A stretch of 60,447 bases of DNA. Origin: a virus. The translations under genes were made by a program, and so were the position numbers. The DNA lies in IMG/VR virus record IMGVR_UViG_3300025000_000108, positions 1 to 60,447 of that record; one strand, written 5' to 3'. Below, in pieces: positions 30,286 through 38,600 of this stretch. The first letter of the stretch is position 1; every line of letters begins with the position of its first letter. The notes under the pieces were generated by a model. It saw nothing but the letters and a program-made list of their open reading frames with translations. It was not told where the DNA came from and made no database searches.

Positions 30286-32430
30286 TCACACAGCCTCTTC
30301 TGCGCCAAATGCGATAGTTGGAACAGTCGAGACATATTTTTGTACCCTAATATCGTCAATGAAAGCCCCTCCCACGTAATTGGACCCTACGACCTCAACA
30401 TTAATAGGGTTATTAAATTGCGACGACAAAGTACCAACTTGAGTATCATCAATGAGGAAAATTACAGAGCTGTCTGATTTTATAACTATAGAAAACTTAT
30501 GCCACCCCAACGACCTATCTATGGTTGTCACTGTCCATTCAAAAGTTTTGTTGTGATAAGCGAACTTTGTCGTTGACCCACTGGTGTAAACACCAATACC
30601 AACTTTATTACCGCCCCCGGAATAGGCTCTGAATGCTACGACGTTAGGGGAATCAAGATCATCATAAAAATCAGCACTCAGTATTATGTCAGCCCCAACC
30701 AGGCATTCATTGACATGCCTAACCAACATAGTTGCCCCTAAATACTGCTCAAGATTAAAGCTATAGCCGCCACGCCTAGAGGTTCTCGACCTCCCATATA
30801 TCCCCACTCCCTGAATCCTCCCCCATGTCCCGGCTGTTGTCATCGCATATGCATATGGCACTTCATCGGTGACGGATATATGGTATTCAAAGGCTTCATT
30901 TAGTGCTGAGTACCAGATTTTAACTGTATCTGTGGTGGGGTAATAGACCATAGATGATTGGTATATGAGCCTGTCCCATGCATCTAGCCTGTTCATTATC
31001 GCTGTATTCGAGCAGGGAGTGAATGTCAAACCGTTATCACTTGTATAGATAATCAAATCCTTCCCGGTTGTATATTCCGCTACAAGGGCAATGTATTTCG
31101 ATTTTTCCGATATATACGTAATATTTAAATGCCATGCCCTTGCAATCCCAGATGTTGCAGTTTCGTCCGTCCACGTCACGCCGTCAGTTGATGTCCACCG
31201 CTTGAGGGAGGTAGACACGGTTGCATTTTGCAGCCAAAGATAATATGTTGATCCTATCTTTACCACAGACGGTGAAACATATGAAATTGTTCCGGTATCA
31301 AACTGCATCAGTGATAAAGGAACGCTCCAAGATATTCCGTCGCTTGACTTTATCAGCCATACAGTTTGCGTGGAGCCGACCCTATCCATGTAATAGATCC
31401 AAATCTCATCCGTTGATTCGTGATATAGTTGATAAGGATCAAAATTATGACTTCCGCCCACACCTTCACTTGGAAGCGGAACAATCGGATTTGTTAATCC
31501 AGAAGGAACACTCCAGAACTCACCATCGTCAGAAACAAGCATTGACGGATTTTCAATCAGGTAACCTGTAAAATTGTCTCCGTGAGGGGTAAATACCATC
31601 CAATATTTGTGGCCATTCCACCCATTGGGGAAATATAAAACAGACGGATGGACTGCGTTTCCACCCCCATCGTATGTTGGTGTTGTAAGCGGATTGTTAT
31701 TTGCGAACGATCCGCCTATAGGCTGTTCAAAATCCTCTGCGAACAAAAACGTATCGGAAATCGACGATGAATCAGTTGCAGCAGCGTTGCCATAATAGCA
31801 ATAAATCGTAGTGTCTCCACTGCCTAATACAGTCGGCACTTTGATATAAAAAGTGGCAGAAACACCATCTGTTTTCGACTCAAGCCAGAACGACAGATCG
31901 GTTGTCCCGTCAGAAGCGCGAAAGCGAATGTCGGAAAAATCCGCCTGCATGTCGCTGTCATAAGCGATGGTGACAAGCTGTTGATAATCAGTGATTACTG
32001 ACCCTGAGTTGGTGAGTGTGATTGGCTTGCGCTTTGTCCAGGCAGGAATTACTGGCGGGGAGTAAACCTCTCCAGCCCACGAGTATGCTCTGCGCAGGAC
32101 CGCTTCGGCGGTGCCTATTATGTAGAGGAAATAGCCCTTAGAAGCGTTGCCTCCAAGTTCCCATCCGTTATTGAGATATATACTGGCCTGCATATTCGCG
32201 ATGATCGTTGCGGCGTCGAGCAACGAAACAGGTTGTCCTTCTCCGTCGAGAGCAAAGAAAATTGACCAAAATTCTGCCCTGATATTTGGCGCGTCACTGA
32301 TTGATAAGCCGATAGTATCAACCAAATTATTACTTACTAACCATTTCCCTATCAGCCCCTCGCTGGGTAGCCCAGTGCCACCTGTGAGCACCCTCCTGAA
32401 CAACTTCCTATAAGACTTTCTATTACTCAT
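30286..32430 (-). CDS. Tail fibre or adhesin with DUF2341, propeller and lectin-like domains
   Basis: 714 residues. Residues 1-125 are a virion-attachment-like start. About 130-215 match DUF2341 (WTKRKPITLTNSG, FSDIRFRASDGTTDLSFWLE, IYCYYGN). About 250-540 look like a five-bladed glycoside-hydrolase-type propeller, with repeats such as EIWIYYMDR, TYYLWLQNA and TVKIWYSALN. The last 170 residues are beta-rich with concanavalin-like strands (WHKFSIVIKSDS). Probably binds or trims a surface glycan. The base composition is clearly more GC-rich than its neighbours from about 30,780 to 32,100, suggesting recent acquisition. Confidence 0.75.
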   Translation of the reverse strand: MSNRKSYRKLFRRVLTGGTGLPSEGLIGKWLVSNNLVDTIGLSISDAPNIRAEFWSIFFALDGEGQPVSLLDAATIIANMQASIYLNNGWELGGNASKGYFLYIIGTAEAVLRRAYSWAGEVYSPPVIPAWTKRKPITLTNSGSVITDYQQLVTIAYDSDMQADFSDIRFRASDGTTDLSFWLESKTDGVSATFYIKVPTVLGSGDTTIYCYYGNAAATDSSSISDTFLFAEDFEQPIGGSFANNNPLTTPTYDGGGNAVHPSVLYFPNGWNGHKYWMVFTPHGDNFTGYLIENPSMLVSDDGEFWSVPSGLTNPIVPLPSEGVGGSHNFDPYQLYHESTDEIWIYYMDRVGSTQTVWLIKSSDGISWSVPLSLMQFDTGTISYVSPSVVKIGSTYYLWLQNATVSTSLKRWTSTDGVTWTDETATSGIARAWHLNITYISEKSKYIALVAEYTTGKDLIIYTSDNGLTFTPCSNTAIMNRLDAWDRLIYQSSMVYYPTTDTVKIWYSALNEAFEYHISVTDEVPYAYAMTTAGTWGRIQGVGIYGRSRTSRRGGYSFNLEQYLGATMLVRHVNECLVGADIILSADFYDDLDSPNVVAFRAYSGGGNKVGIGVYTSGSTTKFAYHNKTFEWTVTTIDRSLGWHKFSIVIKSDSSVIFLIDDTQVGTLSSQFNNPINVEVVGSNYVGGAFIDDIRVQKYVSTVPTIAFGAEEAV

Positions 32431-32432
32431 AG

Positions 32433-32819
32433 TTAATCAATAAGGTAAAAGATTACTTTAACTTTAGCTGAATTAGTTGCATTACCAGTTAGTGTTATAG
32501 TACCACCGTTTATAATAGGTGTGTTCTGGCTCAACAGACCCCTACCAGAACTGGCAGTAATAGTAGTTGTGCCAGACCCTGGTAGATATGGGATAGCATA
32601 TCCATCCTTGATCACATAAGTTAAACTATTAGGTGGTGTAGTTCCGTCAAATACAAAACTAATATCAGACACCATCCCTGCAAAATCAGTTGGTAGTGTG
32701 TACACAGGGAAAGAACCATCAGCAGCATCAGCAGTAAATTGAACTACCCAAGCCTTAGTATATGATAATGATCTGTCCACAGTACCTGTCAACAAACTTC
32801 CTACAGCAGTTCCTGCCAT
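32433..32819 (-). CDS. Structural protein, probably tail-fibre associated
   Basis: 128 residues, beta-rich, Thr/Gly-rich, with a small positive start MAGTAVGSLLTGTVDRS. The pattern (strands of Thr/Val, GGTITLTGNAT) fits a trimeric fibre or decoration protein. It lies 2 bases upstream of the large fibre gene on the same strand. Confidence 0.5.
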   Translation of the reverse strand: MAGTAVGSLLTGTVDRSLSYTKAWVVQFTADAADGSFPVYTLPTDFAGMVSDISFVFDGTTPPNSLTYVIKDGYAIPYLPGSGTTTITASSGRGLLSQNTPIINGGTITLTGNATNSAKVKVIFYLID

Positions 32820-32838
32820 ATTATTCCTCTCTATAGAG

Positions 32839-32869
32839 ACAACACCTGATGGGGTATATCAGGTGTTGT
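32839..32869 (-). terminator. Hairpin between tail genes
   Basis: A perfect 12-bp stem (ACAACACCTGAT with ATCAGGTGTTGT) and a 7-base loop. No U tract on the minus strand; it may modulate rather than stop transcription. Confidence 0.5.
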
Positions 32870-32879
32870 TAGTTTCAAT

Positions 32880-33071
32880 TTAAATCCTTTCGGGATTCCC
32901 TATCTCTTTAGCTCCTGTCATTTCTTTCAGTTCTTCAAGAGTTATTCCCTTCTCTTCTTGCTCTTTTATAAGCACATCTAAAAGAGAGATAGCACCAATA
33001 GTTTGATGGTACACAGCAAAAGCATTATCTCTCTGTGCTATCAGGTTCTCTCTTTCTTTATAAAGATTCAT
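32880..33071 (-). CDS. Small coiled-coil protein
   Basis: 63 residues, an almost continuous amphipathic helix (KERENLIAQRDNAFAVYHQT, then EEKGITLEELKEMTG). It lies immediately after the fibre gene at 33071 with a one-base overlap. Such small coils occur next to fibre genes as chaperone-like proteins. Confidence 0.5.
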   Translation of the reverse strand: MNLYKERENLIAQRDNAFAVYHQTIGAISLLDVLIKEQEEKGITLEELKEMTGAKEIGNPERI

Positions 33072-33916
33072 TAACTTTCAGTCCTATTGGTGTTAGCATC
33101 TGTGAGCATAATGTAATAGGGGGTTCCATCTTCACTGACAATCTTTAAAGAGTGGGTAAGTCCCTGTGTAGTATGAACACAGAGCAAACCACCAGTTTCA
33201 GCAGCTACGTTAGGTACTCGCATAAGGTTATTAGACTTCTTAGCCCCTGTATTAGTGAATCTCAAGAATGCAAAGTTAGTTGGTACAGTAGCTTCTGTTG
33301 CTATATCAGTGTCCACTTGGATAACAGAACAAGTACCACCAATATTAGTAGATGCAGCAGCAATACCGAAAGTTGCTCTGAGTGCATTAGCAGCTCCACT
33401 TACGGCAGCACTAGCTCCAGCAGTCCCAAGAGAAATATGAGCACCATTAACAGTACCACCAGTAGCGACTGATACCCCATTAATAGTAGCCATAGTCCTA
33501 AATGCCTCTCCTGAACCACCAGCACCAGAGAAGTACAGTCGAAGGTACTGACCACGCATATCACCAGTGGTGTGTGTACCGTCCAAATAGAACTCCATAG
33601 CATTCAGGGCAGTAGCACCGAGAGAACTATTAGCACCACTAGTACCAGCACCTAACAAACTACCTGCCGTGGTGGTCTTTAGTGTGAGCTTATCAGCAAT
33701 TACATTCCGGAAGCTACCAATATCTTTGTTAGCATCTACTACTACAGCTTTACTTGCAACTACAGTCCCTGCTACAGAACCATCAATAAGATTCAACTCA
33801 GCAGCACTAGCTGTGGTGGTAATACCAGCAGTAGCATAAAGCTCAGTGAAGTTATCGTTGATGTTCTTACGGTCACTCGAATTAATACTTACAGATTTCA
33901 ATACTTTCTTTGCCAT
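33071..33916 (-). CDS. Tail fibre/structural protein
   Basis: 281 residues. The first 30 residues (MAKKVLKSVSINSSDRKNIN plus DNFTELYA) resemble the start of the gene at 34021. ASAAELNLIDGSVAGTVVAS is a repeat common in tail fibre and head-fibre proteins. The rest is a Gly/Ala/Thr-rich beta structure. Likely part of the fibre or tail-tip complex. Confidence 0.65.
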   Translation of the reverse strand: MAKKVLKSVSINSSDRKNINDNFTELYATAGITTTASAAELNLIDGSVAGTVVASKAVVVDANKDIGSFRNVIADKLTLKTTTAGSLLGAGTSGANSSLGATALNAMEFYLDGTHTTGDMRGQYLRLYFSGAGGSGEAFRTMATINGVSVATGGTVNGAHISLGTAGASAAVSGAANALRATFGIAAASTNIGGTCSVIQVDTDIATEATVPTNFAFLRFTNTGAKKSNNLMRVPNVAAETGGLLCVHTTQGLTHSLKIVSEDGTPYYIMLTDANTNRTES

Positions 33917-34020
33917 TTAATTACTCCTTCGATAAGATTTATATTACTGCTTTCATTCGGTCATATAATAATGGCTAATCATATAACCCCCAATCTAATA
34001 AGTCCATTACCTATTAGATC

Positions 34021-34632
34021 TTATTTTGTTGTATTAGAATAAGAACCTAATGTGTCAGATAAATAATGAATATCAAACTCTTTAACTAATATATCTCCAG
34101 CAACTAAGTTGTCCTCTCTGTATATTTGTATATCAAGGATAGAAGATATAGTTGTTATTCCGGACCCAACTATAGGTGGAAATAAAAGCTTATTATTTAT
34201 AGTTCCAGAGGTATAACTAAAAGTATTTGTTGTACTAATTATAGTTGTAAAAACTGGTATTGTTTCTCCAAGTTCATACCACCTATACTTTAGTTTAAAG
34301 GTAGGTAGATCAGCACCTGTTTGAATATAATGTAGGTGAGGAACTATATTTGTACCTAACTTATAGCTATGTGGTAATTGAGCTACTATATAAATTATTT
34401 CAGTAGCATCGTTCTGTGGAAATAATAGACCATTATCTGTATAGTCAAAGTCAGGTTTATTAAGAGCACCTAGTCTTGTAGATGTAACTGGAAATCTTAA
34501 ATCATCCCACACAGAGTTATTTCCAGTACCACTATAGTCAACCTTGTTCGTGTAGATATCTGTGAAGTTATCATTAAGAATCTTCTTATCTGTTGATGGT
34601 AAGAAATTATTCTTTATAATCTTCTTTGTCAT
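34021..34632 (-). CDS. Tail-associated structural protein
   Basis: 203 residues. MTKKIIKNNFLPSTDKKILN plus DNFTDIYT matches the N-terminus of the gene at 33071, so both may dock to the same virion site. The C-terminal part is beta-rich (HLHYIQTGADLPTFKLKYRW) as in receptor-binding or fibre-joining domains. It overlaps the holin-like gene by four bases. Confidence 0.6.
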   Translation of the reverse strand: MTKKIIKNNFLPSTDKKILNDNFTDIYTNKVDYSGTGNNSVWDDLRFPVTSTRLGALNKPDFDYTDNGLLFPQNDATEIIYIVAQLPHSYKLGTNIVPHLHYIQTGADLPTFKLKYRWYELGETIPVFTTIISTTNTFSYTSGTINNKLLFPPIVGSGITTISSILDIQIYREDNLVAGDILVKEFDIHYLSDTLGSYSNTTK

Positions 34633-34943
34633 ACAAATACCTTACCTAATACCCACACAGCAAATGGTGATATAAAAGCTAGTAGTCCAACTATAGCACC
34701 AGCTTTCACTGTGAAATCATGACTCTTCTGTATCTCCTTATCCTGCTGCTTATTATAATTCTTTAGTTCTTCTAGTGTTCTTGTTACTGATTCATTGAAC
34801 CTTTGTAGCTCTAGTATGTTCTCGGAGAGTCTAGCAATAATCTCTCTGTTATCTTGCTGTCCTCTTGACACCTCCGATACTAGATCCTTTAAGTCTTTGA
34901 TCATCTCCATAACATACTTATGTGCCTCACAGTCTACTGTCAT
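34629..34943 (-). CDS. XhlA-like holin or lysis protein
   Basis: 104 residues. A long coiled coil (about 10-75, KDLKDLVSEVSRGQQDNREI onward) is followed by one C-terminal membrane span (AGAIVGLLAFISPFAVWVL). This plan is that of the haemolysin XhlA/holin family. It is the first gene downstream of the right copy of the two-block promoter-like element. The lysozyme gene is far away at 55764. Confidence 0.6.
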   Translation of the reverse strand: MTVDCEAHKYVMEMIKDLKDLVSEVSRGQQDNREIIARLSENILELQRFNESVTRTLEELKNYNKQQDKEIQKSHDFTVKAGAIVGLLAFISPFAVWVLGKVFV

Positions 34944-34984
34944 CTTAGATTTCCAATTTAAGGTATCTAGGAGGCTCTGTATTA

Positions 34985-35045
34985 AACGATTAGGTATAGG
35001 TCAGTAGGGTAGGATACCTTGCACCTAATAGTTGCTTACAGGTCA
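34985..35045 (-). promoter_or_regulatory. Two-block promoter-like element, right copy
   Basis: On the minus strand: TGACCTGTAAGC (35034-35045), a 17-bp gap, and the 32-bp block beginning TATCCTACCC (34985-35016). It is identical in both blocks and in spacing to 4789-4849, while the gap sequence differs. It precedes the holin-like and tail-fibre genes in their direction of transcription. The TGA of block A is also the stop codon of the upstream gene. Confidence 0.6.
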
Positions 35046-35342
35046 TCCTAGTGCTTTTCTCTCCCTAGCCTCCTTGTGCTCGTAGTAAGGCTTCCATCCT
35101 CCGACAGTTACACCTACCCACATTGCCAGTGCTACGAGTGGATGCCATTGCTTCAGGACACACAGTGCCAAGGCTGAATCTGCTGCCCACTTGTTCCTAC
35201 CCTCTGCGTAATCCCAATCATGCTTCACGCAGCACTTATGCCAGTTACCCTCTGGGAACTTAGTACACTCCCAATCAGAAGTTATCCAAGGGTACTTCTC
35301 CTGCATAGTCTTCTTCAGCTTCTCAATCTGATCTTTCCCCAT
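35043..35342 (-). CDS. Phospholipase A2-like small protein
   Basis: 99 residues. HKCCVKHDWDYAEGRN has the Cys-Cys-X2-His-Asp core of phospholipase A2 with a following Asp and Tyr. A hydrophobic segment (VALAMWVGVTVGGW) lies near the C-terminus. A membrane-active role in lysis or entry is plausible given the holin-like neighbour, but the calcium loop of phospholipase A2 is not obvious, so this is tentative. Confidence 0.5.
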   Translation of the reverse strand: MGKDQIEKLKKTMQEKYPWITSDWECTKFPEGNWHKCCVKHDWDYAEGRNKWAADSALALCVLKQWHPLVALAMWVGVTVGGWKPYYEHKEARERKALG

Positions 35343-35369
35343 AGCCCACCTAAAGTTGGAGGAAGTTAC

Positions 35370-35391
35370 AAAAAAAAAAAAAAAAAAAAAA
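35370..35391. repeat. Homopolymer of 22 A
   Basis: A run of 22 adenines, U22 in minus-strand RNA, about 28 bases upstream of the phospholipase-like start. It may be real, may have been lengthened by slippage, or may be an assembly artefact. Confidence 0.7.
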
Positions 35392-35399
35392 TTAACATA

Positions 35400-35415
35400 C
35401 TAATAGTACTATTAG
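35400..35415. repeat. 16-bp perfect palindrome, copy 3
   Basis: CTAATAGTACTATTAG, as at 347 and 5028. Followed by TAGTACC and TATAGTAC half-sites. It lies in a 220-bp gap between the giant virion gene and the lysis-type gene. Confidence 0.6.
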
Positions 35416-35613
35416 TACCTATAGTACTTATAGTCCAATAGATCTAATAGGTTAAGTTAATAATATTATTATATCTTTATACTATTAGATCTACTAGACC
35501 TACTAGATGCTGTAAGAACTCCTATCAGCACCTAGTAGATCTCCGATAAATACCAGTAGGTCTATTAGAATTAACTAACGTTAATTTCTTTATTTAACTA
35601 TCTAATAGATCTA

Positions 35614-38600
35614 TTAGCCTTTCTGTTCTTTCTGATATTTTCTTTTAGCTACCATAAGAGAACTGAATGTAATAGTATCTTTCTTATCTTTTCTATTATC
35701 CTTATTGTACTCTCTTACCCACTGATTGTACTTATTGATTTCCTTTCGGTACTTAGAGACACTATCACCCTCTTTAACTCCATCTACTATATTCTTTTTG
35801 ATCTTCTTGAACTCATTCTCATCTGTTCTATCAGACCACCAAGAGTATATTAGTTTACCAAAAGGTAAGTTCTGTACTGTTCTCCAATCAGGATCTCCTT
35901 TAAAGGTAGATATAATATCTCTAAAAGGATCATCTACTATTCCTGTAGGAGGTATGAGAATATCTTTCAGCATAGTCTCAAAGAACCCCTTAGAGAACCC
36001 TTGATCTAAAGTATATCTACTCATAAAACCTATCTTCAATAGGTTCTCATGGACGTTATCAGTGAAACTATCAGAACTCTTACCTAGCAGAAATTCTTTT
36101 AACTCATCAGCAGTAGCACCTGCTAGAACCATAAGTACTATTAGCTTACCAGTATTATAAGCAGCACTCTGTTTCTCTTTAAGATTCTTAGCAGTTCTCC
36201 AGTTATAGACTAACTCCCTATAGATATTATTGAGAGCTTTTATATTATAACTCTTAAGAGCATAGAATATTCTCCCATTACCTGCTCCCTGATATCTAAC
36301 TGGCATTTCTGTAAGGCTGATAGGTTGCCAATCTGATAATTCATTGAAAACAAAGAACCTAGTTAATTCAGTATTTCTATCTGCTTTAATATCATTAAAA
36401 GTTTTATCTGTATCATCACCTAGAATATATTCATACTTCTCTTTGAACTCTGAAAGATTTAATTCTTTAGCTGAGATAAGAGCTGCATTCATAAAAGTAT
36501 TCTTACCAAATAGATCCATATACTTAAGACCTACAACAGTTAATACTTTATCTAACCACTTAGCTGCTCCCTCAGTTTGGAACTCTTTCATAGAGTGTTC
36601 AAGATCTAAGTCCTTAGCTGAAATAATCCTAGGTCCAAACATAGCCCTTATAGTGTTCTTAGGGCCAAACTTATAAATATTAAATGCTTGATCACCTATC
36701 TGAGTAATAGCGCTAGTGGGACTACCAAGAGCTGCCATAAGGGAAATGTTTCTAGCAGTAGCTGCTACACCACTCATCCCTTTCTGATTTAACCTAGCTC
36801 TGATAGTGTTAATAACGAGTCTAGAATCCTCTGGGGATAAGTCAGATGCTTTCTCCGAGAGAAGAGAATCTATCTTATCAAATCTCTTATTAGGATCTTT
36901 CAGTTGTGCTTCTATTTGTTCTAAAAAAGCAACAGTATCTTTCATCTCATCTTCTGTTAGCTTCTCGGATTCTATCTTGTTGTACAGATTGTTTCTCCGA
37001 GTTACTAACTTGTGCCTAGCAGTACTGTCAGCAAACATCCTATGAGCTGCTATAATCTCATGTGACTCATAGATGTGGTTCAGTAGAGCTTCTGGTGCTG
37101 TCTCATAGAAATGCTTCCACTCAGAAGATACTGTCTCTATAGTTCTCTTCTTCCCTGCTGTACCTTTTATAAGAGCTATAGCTGGTATTCTACCAGTGTT
37201 TACCATCTGCCTTATAGCGTGCTCTTTTTCTTCTTTGTTCTTTATCTGATCTATAGACTGTTGGATGAAACTATAGTTAGGGTCTTGAGCCATAGCTTTG
37301 ATAAGACCATCCATATCCTTTACCCTTCTAGGGAAGTACTCAGGAATGGAGCCATATTCATTCAGACCTAGTTCCTCACGGTTATTATAGATCTTCTTGA
37401 GAAGTGCTTCTACTCTACTATAAGAGTCTGTGAGATTATATTTCTTCAGTAGCTCACTACGTTTAGTTACATAATCTGGCTTGTTGTTCATCAGAGTAAG
37501 ATCTAAAAGATTCTTATCATCTGAGGACATCTTAGTGTAACCATCCATGAAAGACTTTATTTCATCTCTAGCCTTTACGTTAGCTTCTGCTATTGACTGC
37601 TCATACTTCCTCATTATACGGAGAATATTAGACCCTATCTTAGAATCTAATTGCCTATAGATCTCAGAGGATGCCTTAAGAATATCTCTTGTGAAAGCTC
37701 TGAGTTGATTACCTATGCTATCCTTTGTGGAAGGATTAGTTCTCATAGACTTCACTCTATCCTCCCAAGACTTAGTAGATTTCTTTTTGTTATCTACTAG
37801 TGAGGGAGAGATACTATCAGCACCTACATTACCCACATCTTCTTTGAACAACTTAGTAGCTAATGTAAGAGTTTCATCAAGGGCATTGTAGGAATCTTTA
37901 GTTAAACCAAGAGCTTCTCTGACTATTGATATGAACTTATCCCATATAGTTCTCAGAGTACCTGTAGGTTTCTGTAGTGGGATCTTCTTGAGTTCTGCTT
38001 GGAAACTCTCAGAGCTAAAAGCCTGTGCTAAGAACTCATCTTCATTCAACAAGGCATAGTAGACTTGATCAGATAACCTATTGAATTGCTTTCTGAATGC
38101 TTGTTTATTTTGAATTACAAGTCTAGGGTTCCACTCATACTCCCACTCAAGTAACTCTTGTTCTTCTAATGTGAGTACCCCTGTTCTTACTTTCTGTAGT
38201 AACTGTGTTACTTGATCTTTTATAACCTTGTTGCTCTTCATGGCTTCTCTAGTGAGTGCATGAATAACTTCATGAAGAACTACAGACTCGTATTCTTTTA
38301 CTCTTGGATCTATGTAGATATGACCATCAGCATAGAAAGCATTCGGTAAGGAAGGTACTGTTTCTTCTCTCTTGTTCTTATAGAGAGTTACATCTCTTAC
38401 TTCTACATTATCTAACTTAGTCCCTGATGCCGAGAGAATGATCTTTAGAATACCTTGTTGTACCTTATTGAGTTGTAAGGACTGAAGGAGTTTCTTAGAG
38501 TTGACTGAGTAGTCTCTTTTAACATCAGTACTCTCAGACTCTGTTGTACTAGCAGGTGTTACACCCTCACCTTTCAGCACCTCTTCTCTCTTACCATTAT

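Noticed and set aside
30229-30477. Plus-strand frame with a hydrophobic signal-like start
   Set aside because: It begins inside the bidirectional terminator and runs antisense through the end of the fibre gene.
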